The position numbers and the translations under genes are program-made. This document shows, piece after piece, positions 1-12,279 of a DNA stretch of 64,000 bases (the stretch's first letter is position 1; every line of letters starts with the position of its first letter). The notes under the pieces were generated by a model. It was not told the DNA's origin. It made no database searches and worked only from the letters and a program-made list of their open reading frames with translations. The DNA is from Tipula vernalis (Eukaryota; Arthropoda; Insecta; Diptera; Tipulidae). Where the stretch lies: NCBI GenBank assembly GCA_958295665.1, contig OY282560.1:98061930-98125929 (forward strand), given 5' to 3'.

Positions 1-485
1 TCGGCGAATCAAACGATTTAAAATGGCGTATTAAAAATAGTCAACAAATTTTTATTTAAATATATAATTTATAATAAAAATTAATTGGCGATAGTATTTC
101 AGATTAGCACATGAGATGCTATGTTTTGCTAAATTGTTAACCTTTAACGGAACACAGTACACAATATCAGATTTAAACTATAACTCTTTATTTTGGATTT
201 TTTCGAGCTTATGTAGGTACAATTAGATTCAAATTTACCCAACTTGCTGCAAAATATCAAATTTCAGCCAAATTTAAGGCAAAACAAACAACTAAAACCC
301 ACTTAATATTCCAGTTAAGATGAGTTGTTAAAATTTATAATTAACGTGTGATCTGTACCAAAACGTCGGGTTCCACAAATTAATTTCATTTTAAATTAGT
401 TTTGGATTTCATACAACAACAAATACAATTTTGATGATGGCTTTAACTTGGCTTAGAAATGGGTGATCATCATATCTCGGATGAT
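1..485. other. unassigned AT-rich sequence
   Basis: No coding frame, repeat unit or RNA gene was recognised. The stretch lies just 3' of the minus-strand BEL/Pao remnant that follows, so it could hold an old 3' flank or LTR of that element, but I see no matching second copy in the window. Confidence 0.4.
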
Positions 486-1043
486 TCAATTAACTGGAAG
501 CAGACATAGCTTGTGTATTGGCCGCTTAATCAATCCATTTGTTTTTTTGATGGCAACGACTCGAATATTGTTGTCCGTTCCTGGATGTAATTCTGCTATT
601 CTTCCCATCAACCACTTTGAAAGAGATAAATTATTATCCTTAATAAGAACAGTATCTCCGACTTTGACGTTGACCAGACTGGTTAAATACTCCAAATGCC
701 ATCTCTTCCAGATGTTCTGATTTATTTGTTACAGCATTTGCCATCTGGATAGCTTTGATAATTTTACATCGGTCAAATCTTCACTTGGAATTTGTTTAGT
801 GGGTCGACTGATTAAAAAATGACCTGGTGTTAGGTAATCTGCATCATCATTTGACAACATGCAAATTGCTCTGGAGTTCAACATCGGTTCAATCTCAGCC
901 AGCAATGTTAATATTTCTTCCATACTGAGTATATGTTCGTTTGTTACCCACCTCAAGTGGTACTTCATGCTTTTGACCGCAAATTCCCCTAGTCCACCAA
1001 AGTGTGGTGAGGTCATATAAGTGGTTGCGCATCGTTGTTTCAT
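486..1043 (-). pseudogene. BEL/Pao retrotransposon pol C-terminus (integrase end plus DUF5641)
   Basis: Minus-strand frame matching the end of BEL/Pao polyproteins. It starts at the integrase motif SPHFGGL followed by AVKSMKYHL, then the conserved MLNSRAI and LTPGHFLI blocks and LSRWQML, and continues into the DUF5641 domain (EYLTSLVNVKVGDTVLIK, then GRIAELHPGTDNNIRVV). The whole length is one reading frame broken by a single TAA directly after RWQML, near 729. Integrase joins element cDNA to host DNA; only its last part is left, so this copy is dead. The integrase 5' part is missing where the neighbouring LINE begins at about 1.05 kb. Confidence 0.85.
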
Positions 1044-1059
1044 CGATAAATGGCTTTAA

Positions 1060-1625
1060 ATATTTTAATCTGCTCGATGATGGTAGTCCTTTTTTGGCTT
1101 TAATTAACGGAGTGTTCCTTATCCACCCTCCAATTTTTAACCATATGGAGAATATTATTTGAGGCAAGGGTCACGTCTAGAACCTCCTGACTCACCTCTT
1201 TCATTAATGTCCGTGCTTCCCCAGATAGTGTGATGCGCATTAGCATCAGCTCCCAGTACCACACCTACCTTTGATTGTTCCGCTTCACGGATCAGCTCCT
1301 CCAGGTTATCCGGAGGAACCTCCTTCTCCCGGTCCATGTAGGCTGAAACAAGGCGGAATTTACAAGTGCCTACTTCCAGGCTAACTGCAGTAGTGTCATT
1401 ATTGCTGTATTGAGAGAGAAGGAAAAGATTAATATTATTTTTTCCAAGAATACAAGATCTGATCTTCCCAGACTTACTAGAGGATAAATTTTTGTGCCCC
1501 TTGTTTCTGAGGCCACAGATCCTCTGGCCACAGATCCATGTGAGGTTCTTGGATTAATATCACATCCTCACCCGACCTAGTCAGCCTGAGGAGTAGAGCT
1601 GCCGAAGCAACCTTAGAATGGTGAA
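1060..1625 (-). pseudogene. LINE ORF2 endonuclease fragment (I/LOA-like non-LTR element)
   Basis: Minus-strand pieces of an apurinic-type endonuclease: an ILIQEP block near the 5' side (about 1.55 kb), then KFRLVSAYMDREKEVPPDN, then GADANAHHTIWGSTDINERG at about 1220-1250, which holds the catalytic DxN and the WGS motif, and finally a trace of the LASNN-KNW block near 1.15 kb. The same layout is seen in the plus-strand copy at 16.7 kb. Several frameshifts and a deletion after the NERGES block break it, and no reverse transcriptase follows; the element stops against the BEL/Pao remnant. In these elements the endonuclease nicks target DNA to prime reverse transcription. Confidence 0.75.
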
Positions 1626-1673
1626 GGTTAATTTGTGTTATCTTACTCATAACATTTTAACCTCTACCTACCT

Positions 1674-2830
1674 CTATAGTATATCGTTCGTCTCGCTAAC
1701 CCTCGTACCCTCTGTAGACGACTTGTCAGTGCCCTGGCTGTCGACATCCTCTTCCATCGGTACAGTAGCTCCTTCGCTTAGGTGCCCCTCCTCATCTTCC
1801 AAGTGAATCCTTACCAGACCGAGGTCGCCGGATTCATTCTCCCCCCTACCATCAGATTCTCCACCCTTCAGGCCTGGGCGGGTTGCCACCATCCTCTGGT
1901 TGGCCCCCCGTACGCGCTTCCGCCCCATCCTTTTTATAAACGTTGAGAGTAATTGACCCGAATCCGAAGTCAATTACTCCCTTTGTTTTGTGCAGGAGGG
2001 CAAGGGAATCCTTAATTATTACCATAATTGATAATTTCGAGCCCCCCTCCGCCTCCTCCTGCTTAACGATCTTCCAATTTCCGGTCGGAACATTCGGGTT
2101 ACTGGCCTGAATAATTTTCAAAGCCTCGTCAGGGCTAGCCGGTTCGGATGGCAGCCAGACACGTGCCCTCGGCCTGCTGGGAATTTCCTCCCGGCTAACA
2201 GCAGCAAGCTTTGCGCCTGGCCACACCTCCCCTACTTTGGCTATAGCCTTTTTATAAAGATCCACAGATCTAGAGTCCGAACATGCAATCATCTTCACAC
2301 GCCCTTGATACCATCCCGCATCTCTGCAGGATGGGGGTGGTCCTGGATTTTCTCCCAGTACCTTTGAAAAGACGAGGTTGATTGCATTATACACCAACCT
2401 CCATTTTCCGCCGTGATGCTCCCATCTTCTTGACTTTCGTCAGTTAAAGCTAGCATCAAAACATGCTCCCTCAGGACATCGCTGAACAGCTTAGTCCCTT
2501 CCCTGAGTTGGAGCTCGGCTCCTTGTCAGTCACCAACTTGGCCCGCTTGCTGTTGACTACTTCCACCTAGGACTAGTGCCCTTGAGTCAACCAACTTTGC
2601 ACCCTTCGAGGCCCCACTCGTCTGGTTCGAGGTACCTCTCTTCGCTGATACCGGCTTTTGAGGAGAGCCGGTGCCCTTTGATTTATTTTCGTTTGATCCT
2701 TTCATTAGATTCCCACGAGTATCGGAGAAATGAAGGTCCGCCTGCGCAGAGATCCGTATACGCAGATAAGGCTTATTACAACTGGAGGTCGCCAGGTATT
2801 CAGAGGGCTCCGTTCACGACTGGGCTTAGT
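1674..2830 (-). pseudogene. LINE ORF1 with DUF4780-like domain
   Basis: A 181-codon minus-strand frame at 1852-2397 contains WYQGRVKMIACSDSRSVDLY, then an AKVGEVWPGAKL and a RPRARVWLPSEP block. This fits the DUF4780 family that sits in ORF1 of insect non-LTR elements. A second frame at 1674-1973, acidic and Ser/Gly-rich, looks like the frameshifted C-terminus; a third frame upstream (about 2.4-2.6 kb, ELQLREGTKLFSDVLREH) looks like the N-terminal part. ORF1 proteins bind element RNA. The region is clearly more GC-rich than its surroundings, as expected for an imported element. DUF4780 is recognised from memory of the family pattern, not from a search. Confidence 0.65.
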
Positions 2831-2990
2831 TAAAGGGGCCCCCAGCCTGGCAGATCGTTAGCACGGGTCGCTTTACACCTTAATCCGGCCCATTTGCCAT
2901 CATTTAGCGTGATCCGCCTTATACCTAGATCACTTATTAACACCCGCTCAATGAGCGTGGACCCGGAGGCGACGGCAATTATAAGGCTAT
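2831..2990 (-). mobile_element. probable 5' untranslated end of the minus-strand LINE
   Basis: GC-rich sequence continuous with the ORF1 remnant, ending where AT-rich sequence and the next repeat begin at about 3.0 kb. No coding frame was found. Together with 1060-2830 it gives an approximately 1.9-kb LINE piece that keeps its 5' half and lacks its reverse transcriptase, which is unusual because LINEs normally lose the 5' end. Confidence 0.45.
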
Positions 2991-3035
2991 CTCACCTCTT
3001 TGTCACATATCATTTTCTTTATGTTATAACAAAAA

Positions 3036-3800
3036 TAATGATTGGACCATGGTTCGAACACTTTGATAAATGTTGCTGAAATTTTCATTTAAAAGTAAAA
3101 GCGTCAGATTCAAGGATTTGTATTTATAGGCTGAAGGTAAGCCTATTATTGTTTGCGTTTGGCACAGTCCATCCATATAAGACGATATTCGCTTAATGAG
3201 TCGGCTTTGACCGAATTGACATAAAAATGATGGTTAGTGATGAGGGTTAAAATATGTTAGAATTGGGAAAAGGTTCGGCTATTGAATGTCTAAGTAGTGG
3301 AGTTTCTGTGTCGACCTTTGGTGGTTTGGATGAATAACTGACCAGAGCTCGCTAAAAGCTCTAGCGCAACTCTATATTCATTGGTCCAACCTGAGCATCA
3401 AAGTCGCCGAGAAAAATTGATTCGCTGGTTTTGGGACAGCGGTCAGCCACTGCTATACACGGAGACAAAGAGAATTTCTCCTACGGTTAGAATAGTTCCC
3501 TGGAGGCCCCTGTAATCAAGTTCGTCTGCTGAACGCCACAACCGTCAATCGAGTTTTTAAATAAAATTGTATCGATAACATTGCTTTTCCGATTGCTATT
3601 TAGTCCAGAGGCGTTCCAGTTTCGAAAGCAGAATGATTGAGGAATCTAAGCTGCGTTTGGTTTTTAGTGGACTAGAGAAAATGTGGTTTGATTTTGGTTC
3701 CGCAAAATGGAAACTGCGGATATTCTGCGCCGCCCCAGAAACCGTCACGTTGAAGATCGTTGTAGTATTGCGTTGCTCTAGTCGACTCATTTTATTTGGT
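3036..3800 (-). mobile_element. decayed endonuclease segment of an RTE-like LINE, copy 1
   Basis: Nucleotide similarity to the minus-strand endonuclease region of the LINE at 26.3-30.5 kb. The block about the CATCCATATAAGACGA stretch at 3168 resembles the one at 29430, and the GCGTTCCAGTTTCGAAAGCAG block at 3610 resembles the one at 30088. A second, longer copy lies at 13.3-14.25 kb and shares the same left edge (TGATTGGACCATGGTTCGAAC). No frame survives. Its repetition with a shared left edge suggests it is copied as a unit rather than being two independent LINE truncations. Confidence 0.6.
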
Positions 3801-3942
3801 TTTATTTGATGCTTTCGATAAACATGTACCTAAGTGCTATGAACGTAAGAATAACCATCCTCTATGATTTGATAACAATTTAGTCAATTTAAGATACAAA
3901 AAGAATAACACACACACATTTGCCAAACAATTTGGTGATAAC

Positions 3943-5639
3943 TTGGATTGTCTAAATACTTTTCTACAACTACGCCGGGCATTTGAAAAGGAACAACGCC
4001 GAGCCTATAGGAACTATATTTCACGGTTGGAAAATAATTTAATTTTAAACCCAAAACTATTTTGGCCTTGTGTTGATGTCGAAAGAAAATGTTCTGGTTA
4101 TCCACAAATGATGTCGTTAAATGATGTAACTGCCTGTAATGCTGAGGACATATGTGAATTATTTGCTGATAATGCTATTGATATTTCATTAGGACCTCGT
4201 AGTTCGCATCATCAAAATTTAATTGGAATACCTTATATATTTCAGTAAAAGATGTCAGCCTTGGTATATCCAAGATGAAATCGGGATGTGGTTTTGATAA
4301 CATACCTGCAAAAATACTTAAAGATCTTAACAGCTCGCTATCATTACCACTATCTCTGATATTTAATGCGTTATAATTCCCATTTTTAAATCCGGAAAAC
4401 GGAGCAACATTAAAAATTATCGTGTCATATCAATAATATCATCAATTCCAAAATTATTTGAGCTTTTTATTTCTGATTATTTGTATTTTAATGTTAAACC
4501 TTTATTATCACTTCAACAACATGGATTCGTCAGACAACGTTCTACCACTACAAATCTAAATGTCAGCTTGATGTGGTCTTCACTGATTTTGCGAAAGCAT
4601 TTGACTCACCTCAGTTTGAGTTACTTCTTGCCAAACTGGACAGATTGGGAGTGAGTAAATTGTTTTTAGATTGGACTGGATGGTATCTGCGTGATCGGAA
4701 GCAGTTAGTTCAAATAAACGGGTTTACATCTAAGATGATTGAAGTTCATTCTGGAGTGTCTCAGGGCTCCCACCTAGGACCTGTATTATTTAATGTCTTC
4801 ATCAATGAAATTGCTTCTTTGTTTCAGTACTGCGACTGTGAATTATATGCAGATGACTTGAAAATATCAAGATGTGTATGTAGCTCGCAACAATGTAATG
4901 AAATGCAGAGTGATCTTGATTTGCTGTATAAATGGTCAGTTATGAATAAATTGAACTTAAATTTGGAAAAGTGCAAGATTATGAGGTTCTCCAGGAAAAA
5001 AGCAGTTATTCTTCGTCAATATCTTATTGGTAATCACCAGCTAGAACGATTTATGACATTTAAAGATTTGGGTGTTGTCCTGGACCATCAATTGAATTTT
5101 CGAGGCCATATTAATTTAATAGTAGCTAAGTCTAATTCTCTACTTGGCTTTATTCGTCGTATTACAAAAGATTTTCGTAATCCACAATCAATTAAAACTT
5201 TGTATTGTTCCATTGTTCGGTCTAATTTGGAATACGCGTCGATTATTTGGAATCCTGCTTACAATATTTATATCGATAGAATTGAACGAATACAGAAGCA
5301 ATTTATTATTTACTATCTTCATAAATTGACCACTGTAGAATTGCTGATTTGGATTCATTGCTTGTAAGACGTAGATGTGCTGCTTCAACATTCATCGCTG
5401 ATCTGCTTAACAGTTCGATTGGCTTCCCTAAACTACTTGCAAAGATTGATATTCATGTGCCCTGTAAACCTACTCGGATTAGGAATTTTATATATTTGCC
5501 GACATTTAAATCTAATTACGCACATAATGCTCCGGTCCCGGCGATTTATCGACCATTTAATTGTAATTTTGGTGTGTTTGATTTTAATATTTCTAAATGT
5601 TCTTTTAAAAAATTAATAAAAACTAAATTGTAAAATTGA
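3943..5639 (+). pseudogene. Jockey/CR1-like LINE reverse transcriptase
   Basis: ORF2 remnant of a non-LTR retrotransposon. In order: the linker before RT (3943-4248), an SKMKSGCGFDNIPAKIL block, a KNYRVISIISS block with a QQHGFVRQRST block, then a 264-codon frame at 4573-5367 with DFAKAFDSP, GVSQGSHLGPVLFNVFINE, ELYADDLKI (intact YADD catalytic motif) and FKDLGVVLDHQLNF. A one-base frameshift near 5345 leads to the C-terminal frame ending at 5633. At least three further frameshifts and a short deletion break 4245-4560. The 5' half (endonuclease, ORF1) is absent, the usual 5' truncation. Reverse transcription by this copy is not possible as it stands. Confidence 0.85.
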
Positions 5640-5688
5640 AAAATAAAATTGTAATCAAAAAAGGTAAATAAATAAATAAATATTTATT
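5640..5688 (+). repeat. LINE 3' tail with AAAT microsatellite
   Basis: Directly after the stop of the Jockey/CR1-like frame the sequence is A-rich and runs into repeated AAAT units before BEL/Pao coding sequence begins. This is the expected 3' end of the LINE. Confidence 0.6.
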
Positions 5689-5694
5689 GTCTTG

Positions 5695-8120
5695 CATACG
5701 AAATAGTACAACATGTAGCCATTCAAATCCAACTAACGGAACTACTTCAAAAAGAATGCTTTAATTTAAGAAAATGGGCAAGCAACCAAACACAGCTCTT
5801 AATCAACGTAGCCGACAGAGAACTAACAGAATCACATAAAATTGAAATCGATCAAAGCATAAAAGCCCTTTGTCTTTTTTGGAAACCTAAAGCGGATGTA
5901 TTTGAGTGTAATATAAACGTACCAATTCCAAGTGGCAAGTTGACGAAGCGAATTATTCTCTCCACGACTGCTATGCTATTTGATCCATTAGGATGGCTAG
6001 CGCCAGTAATAATAACACCAAAGATAATGTTACAAAAAATATGGCTCATGGGTCTCACATGGGATGAACCGGTTCCTGAAGTCATAGGTCAACAATGGTT
6101 AAACTTTAAAGACAAACTACAGCTTCTCAGTGACATAAAAGTTCCAAGATGGATAAATTACACACCTGAATCATAGATTGAGGTTCACGGCTTCAGCGAT
6201 GCTTCAGGACAAGCCTATGCCGCCTGCGTCTACCTAAAAGTAACCAATAAAGAAAGTGAAGTGAGCATCAACCTTATAGCAGCCAAAACAAGAGTCGCGC
6301 CGACGAAATCAAAAGTAACATTTCATCACCAAGGCAGGAACTAAATGGCAGTCTTTTATTGGCTAAATTATTTAATGAAGTAAAACAAGCATTAGAAATA
6401 CATTTACCGAACCATATCAATGGCGCCACATCAAATCAGGCGACAACCCAGCTGATTGCGCGAGCCGTGGAATAACGGTTGATGAATTGATAAATCATAA
6501 GCTCTGGTGGTCAGGACCACATTGGCTCAAAAACAAGCACGAATACCCGCCAAACATACAAAATTGTTTTGAACCAGAGAAACACCAACCAACAGAACTA
6601 AAAAATATCAACTTCACTACCATCACAGAGGATGATGACAGGATGGTTCATTTAATAAATAAAATATCCAGTTTCACTAAACTAAAACGGATTGTTAGAA
6701 CTGTAATAAATTTTATAAAAAGGTGCAGAAAAATCAAGGTCAACAAATATGATCTAAATGAGGCTGAGAAGATTATCGTGAAGCATACACAACGAAATTA
6801 TTACAACGCGGAAATAAGTCAGCTAATGAAAAACAATCCAATAGATAAGAAAAGCAATTTATTGTCATTAAATCCATTTCTGGATCCAGAGGGAATTCTA
6901 CGAGTAGGGGGCAGGCTGCAAAAATCATTTTAAAGCTACGTAGAGAAACATCCAGCCATACTTCCTGCCCACCACCAATTGAGTAAAACTTTAACAATCA
7001 TGTACATTTGAAAATGATGCATGGTAGGATCGAACTCACCCTCTCTTTCATCCGGAAAAAGTATTGGATTATAAGAGGCAGAACGACAACTAAATCAGTA
7101 ATTTCAAAATGCATTGTATGCCACAGATTCAAAATCAAGCCAGGAAGTAACCAGTTGATGGGAAACCTACCATACGCACGAGTTCAGCCAACAAGACCAT
7201 TTACGCATACCGGAGTGGATTATGCAGGTCCCGTGCAAATAAAAGCAACCAAAGGCAGAGGAGGTAATACTTACAAGGCATACATTGCAATCTTCATTTG
7301 CTTATCAACCAAAGCAATACATGTAGAAGCAGTAACGGATCTCACTGCAGAAGCATTTATTGCGGCCCTTAAAAAATTCACATCCAGGCGTGGATTATGT
7401 ACTCACATATATGGTGACAACGGTACGAATTTTGTTGGAGCTAATAATCAGCTAAAAAGGATACAAAAAACAGCTAACTTCAGCGATATTGTCGCTCAAC
7501 AATTAGCAACAGAGGAAATAACTTGGCATTTTCAACCACCTGCATCATCCCATTTTGGTGGGCTATGGGAAGCTGGTGTCAAATCAGTGAAGACCCACCT
7601 AAAAAAGATCATGGGAAATGCAACGCTCACCTATGTCGAATTAACAACACTGTTAAATCAAATAGAGGCCATTCTAAATTCAAGGCCAATATGTCCAATG
7701 TCCAATGATATAGCAGACCTTGAAGTTCTAACGCCTGGCCATTTTTTAATCGGCTCATTACTAACTACAGTGCCAGAAGAAAATCTAGCAGATTCAAATA
7801 TATATCTCTTGTCAAGATGGCAGATGCTACAAAAGCTGAAACAAGATTTTTGGAAAAATGGAGTAACGAATATTTGCGAAGACTACAACAACGACCAAAA
7901 TGGCTACAATCAAGGCCACAAATATAAGTGGGCAATCTTGTACTTTTAATTGAAGACAATCTACCTCCTACAAAATGGGTAAGAGGTAGAATTGTTAAAA
8001 CACACCCGGGACCACACGGATTGGTTCGCGTATAGTTTCAATACGTGGCCCGGGAAATGCTCTCTATAAAAAAGCAATTACCAAAATATCCGTTCTACCA
8101 GTAGATGAGCCACAAGCGAC
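5695..8120 (+). pseudogene. BEL/Pao retrotransposon pol (late RT, RNase H, integrase, DUF5641)
   Basis: Plus-strand BEL/Pao polyprotein without its gag, protease and most RT. Domains in order: the Pao-specific block KRIILSTTAMLFDPLGWLAP (5946), an RNase H start HGFSDASG just after an in-frame TAG at 6174, the region before the integrase (6487-6933), an HHCC zinc region with CIVCHRFK, and integrase with THTGVDYAGP (first catalytic Asp), YGDNGTNFVGA (second Asp) and GGLWEAGVKSVK (Glu). DUF5641 follows (WVRGRIVKTHPGPHG at about 7976). Stops at 6174 and 6931, a frameshift near 7000 and another near 7935 inactivate it. Its 5' edge abuts the LINE tail at 5.69 kb. Confidence 0.9.
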
Positions 8121-9970
8121 AGATCAACACGGTATGATCACAGATGTTTCAAACTAGAAGGAAACACAATACCTACCACAGAGACGAGTAACCAGAGTAA
8201 GCAAAAAATCAAATCTCTTGCTGTACACACACCTAATATACATTAATCAAGCATGCTTTCCTCTCATCCACTGATATTCCGTTAAATTTGACACATTCAA
8301 ATCATTTGTGTTCCTACAATTTAGTTTATCTCCAACGAATTTATTTATTTCACACAAAAATTATAACACTATTTATTAACGATAATTCACAAAAACACTT
8401 TACATAAATTATTCTCAAATTTTACTGTTCACTTATAATTTTTATTTCGCACTACAACACTTTTTAAATCACTTTTTAATTACTTTTTAATCTTCACACT
8501 GTCGCTTTCCAACTACTACTAATAATCTTACAAGTTTACTCTATCGCGTTCCAAATACACAAACCAAACTTCTCGAAAGTTCATGACTTTTCCAGTACTA
8601 ATAGTGTAGAACATTTAGAACTGTTTTATCATGGGAAATTCCATTTAGTACAGTAAAACATTGAGCTATTAGTTTAACTTATTCTATCACACGCTAGATG
8701 TCACCGTCACAATATTTCACTTCTACATTACGCTATTCACCACCAGAGAGAGTTAACGGAAAGTTTCCTTCCGAAGTTACTTTTCAATTCATTTATCATT
8801 TTTAGATTGAGTTACCTGAATTATGCGTTAAAATGTAAAATTTAAATTAGCACGGTGATAGTTTATTTTGCTAAGGATACTGAATATGTGATGAGTTCAG
8901 TTCCTCCAACGTTATTTGAGCGTATATTAATATATGTAACTTGTAAGCAAATATTGCGCTTATGCTGTTGCGGAGCAAGTTTCCTTTTTTACAGCCTTTT
9001 TAGAATGTTCGTTTGTAGCTCGTGTACATCTAGGTAAACGCATTAAACATTAAAAAACATAAATTCATTAATTGAATTGTAAGCTTGACGAATTGAATTT
9101 TTCAAAAATATTGCGATATTTTTCACTTGTAATAGGCCTTCTAATAAAAGTATATAGTCTTGCATTTTTAGCAATAATAACAATAATAAAAAGGTTTTTA
9201 CAAGTTTTGTTAGCCCAATGGGAGAAGAAGAGCCACCATCGCCAACAGTCATCTCTACAAATACTAAAGAGAGTGGCTCAGAGAAAAGAGTGACCGTATC
9301 TTTCAAAAACTGCATCATTCGAATCAAATTTCTGATTTCTTGATTTTGTAAAATCGTATATAACATCGTCGGGCTTAGAGCCAAATTTAAAACTCACGAC
9401 TGGCCTCTCGAAAAATGATATTTTTTCTTTAATGGTAACTGTCTTATTTTATGTTTAGTGGTTTTGTTTTGGCCGGAATGATGAAAGTCGTTATAATTTT
9501 TTAAACAAACCAGTTTTCTTTTTTTTCTTTTTTTGTATGACGCAATCATCGTTCGTTTCTATTTTGGTCATGTTACGAATTTTTCGTGTAGGTGGCAATG
9601 CCCATAATCTGAATTTCGATAATATAAGAAAATCAAATAAATTTAGGAATTTTCTAAAATTTAAGAATTAGGTTAACTTCAAAAAGTTCAAAACCGGTTA
9701 GAGAGTCGAATAATTTCAAAAAATTTTAAAAAATTTGAAGAATTGCTTGAATTTTAATTATTTAAAGTCCACACTACATAACAAGAATTTCGATCATTTA
9801 GGAATTTCAAAAAAAAAATCGAAAATTGAAGAGTTTAATTAATTTCATGAGGTTCAACAACTTGATGATTTTTCGAATGGTTGGGTTGAAAAAATTGTAT
9901 TACTCTAACAACTGGAAAATATTTAGAGTTTCATTATATTAAAAATTGAATTAGTTTTAAGAATTTCTCA
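8121..9970. other. unassigned AT-rich sequence
   Basis: The first few hundred bases may be the 3' LTR or untranslated end of the BEL/Pao element, but I cannot find a matching 5' LTR. The remainder (about 8.9-9.97 kb) has only short uninformative frames and long A/T runs. No gene is supported. Confidence 0.35.
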
Positions 9971-9974
9971 CTTT

Positions 9975-11900
9975 TGGTTTCGTATTTTGCTGCATGCATT
10001 TTACTTCATCTTTGATGTATTCCATCCGTAGGTGTACCACGGAGCATTGACGATGCTACGAAGAACCTTGTTTTGAAACGTCTGTATCATTTTGGTGTTT
10101 GTTGTCTTGGTACATCCCCAGAGTTGTATACCGTAGGCCCTTATTACTTGTTGTGAATTGTGAGCTCAGAGCCTCTACCTACTAGCCAATACATTTTTCT
10201 GAACTTTTTGTTAAGTTCTTATTTTTAAAATTTTGACATGCTCCCTCCACTTGAGCTTATGGCAACGAGGGTCATGCCAAGGTATTTAGCCATATTTGCA
10301 TTTGGCACGTGTTGCGAGTTAATTTCTATGGGTAAGCCTTTTGATATGTGAAGTTGGCTTGATTCGCCAACGCTTTGTCCAGTTAGAAACCGCATTGGTG
10401 GAGTTCAAACAACATTCAACATCCTCCGGAGTTTGCTCGTTGCATCAGTGACATTACTTTCAATCGCCATAATTGCTGTGTTATCTGCAAAGGTGGCTTT
10501 ATTCATTTGTGGTTGGTATGTCCCTTGTATATAGTAAATACAGGATTGGTTCAAAAACACTCCCCTGTGGGACACTGGCAGAGATTTTCTTTAGCACGGA
10601 GTATTCATCGTCATATTTCACTCGAAAATGTCTATTGCGTTGTGTCAATTATGTTTGTGATTCTATGCAACTGTTCAATTGTAGAATGCTTTTCTCTAAA
10701 TCCAAATTGATGTGTGGGAATTAGTTGTTGGTCCTCCATTATCGATCGGTTAGGTTGATTCAGTAATAACTTTTCAAAGAGTTTTGATATAATTGGCAGC
10801 AAAGAAATTGGCCTGTATGATTTTTTACGGTTAGGTAGTTTATCAGGTTTTGCTATCATGCTTACTTCTGCTATACTTTCCATTGATGCGGAAAATATTT
10901 TAAAATCCTTTGTCAGGTGGAGCCTTGATAATTTGGCAAGTAATCAAGTCATACCATGGCGCTTTTGTAACATTCATGTTACTTTTCACCTCTTCTTTTA
11001 ATTCTTTGAGAATTACTGGCCGTAAGTATAACTTATCTAGCTTGTGAATTGACATTATATTTTCATTGGCAGTTTGTCTTGATTGGTTGGAAGGTTTCCT
11101 GGAGATACTCCGCAAACAGATCAGCCTTCTCTTTGTGACCCAAGTCCCATTACCCTTTTAAGTGGATACACTTTCATTTTGGGTCTTTTGAGTCCCTTCG
11201 TCGCCTTCCACAGTGAGTAATCAGAATTTTTTTCATCAGTTAGCCTAACTAGATATCTGTTGATTGATTCATTTTAACTTCATTAACAAGGGATTTGAGA
11301 CTGTTACATAAATTGTTAAGAATTGTTTTGTTCTCCGAGGTTCGATTAATTTGCTAAATTTTACGTGCACGTCGTTTTTCTCTTACCAGCTCTCTAACTT
11401 CGATTCCTGGATATGTTAAATGTCTTATTTTGTATAACTGCCAACGCAGCATAGTGAATTATTTCATTGAGTTGTTCTAGTTCCTGGAGATTGATTTTTT
11501 CTTCCTGCACTAATTCATGAAAGAGACCCCAGTTTGTTTTTGAATTTGTTAATCTGGGTGCACTTTTCCTTTGCATTACCGTTTCACTGACCGTCATGAT
11601 AACCGGTGAGGAATCCGATACTAGAGAATTGCTGTTTTCAATGTGAATGTAGAGTAAAATTCACATTTTGATGTCTGCCCTGCTTGAAACAATTCTTTAC
11701 CCTTTGACGTCGTAAGTCTAGAACCCCTGTAGGTGTTTTTCCCATTAAAGTCACCTCCAATAATTAAATCACGTCCTAACGATTTAAATAGTTTAAGGTA
11801 ATCTTCCCTTTTCAAGTTATGCCGAGGAGGACAGTATATTGCAGAGACAGTAAGCTGTCTGTGCTTAATGTGAATTTTTATAGTAGTAGTGACTTGCATT
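9975..11900 (-). pseudogene. Jockey-like LINE ORF2 (endonuclease and reverse transcriptase), heavily decayed
   Basis: Reading the minus strand from 11.9 kb downward: an endonuclease part (VSAIYCPPRHNLKREDY and LIIGGDFNGKNTYRGSRL, at 11621-11899), a linker (11394-11597), the block before RT (10900-11115), RT with KKSYRPISLLPIISKLFEKL and HQFGFREKHSTIEQL (10632-10883), an ATFADNTAIMA catalytic region at about 10471-10495, a YLGM block near 10285, and a C-terminal block near 10020-10160 of the type GIQLWGCT with VLRSIVNAPWY. Stops and frameshifts separate all of these. The catalytic motif reads FADN where FADD is expected. Confidence 0.85.
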
Positions 11901-12060
11901 GTTTCTTCTTCGATTTTTTTTTCTACATGGTCTTTTACTGTGTTTTTCTTCTTCTGTGAATTGTCTTTCTGAAGATAGAAAATTTTCTGTTTTATAAGGA
12001 TGATTTTGGTAACAAGTGATTAGAAAAACTCAACATATTTACTCCAACCAATGGCCAATT

Positions 12061-12279
12061 TTAGTGCCATACTGAAAAATCAATATTTTCATTTGTAATG
12101 TGTACATATTTCCATCTCCAACTGCAGTTGTGTTTATTATGCAAATTACCAACAGTTTGTCGACGATATGTAGCTGGGACGCCACGAATAATTTTAATAT
12201 GTTTGATAAGGTAAGCTTCGGTTGAGACTTTAGAAAACTTTTTTGAAGATAAATTAAAGACGAATTCCTGGGAGAGCAT
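12061..12279 (-). pseudogene. possible ORF1 remnant of the Jockey-like LINE
   Basis: A 72-codon minus-strand frame lies just upstream (in element orientation) of the endonuclease remnant, where ORF1 of a Jockey-like element should be. It contains IKHIKIIRGVPATYRRQTV. I infer the identity from position and general composition; no zinc knuckle is clear, so this is weak. Confidence 0.3.

Noticed and set aside
463..720. Open frame on the plus strand of 85 codons
   Set aside because: Antisense shadow of the BEL/Pao DUF5641 remnant on the minus strand.
3050..3060. GGTTCGAAC resembling a tRNA B box, also at 13326
   Set aside because: No A box or cloverleaf around it; it lies at a LINE-derived repeat edge.
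8161..8830. 3' LTR of the BEL/Pao element
   Set aside because: Position fits, but no second copy or clear TG...CA ends could be found, so no LTR was called.
9043..9384. 113-codon minus-strand frame with Leu-rich runs
   Set aside because: Low-complexity AT/GAA repeats; no recognisable domain or context.
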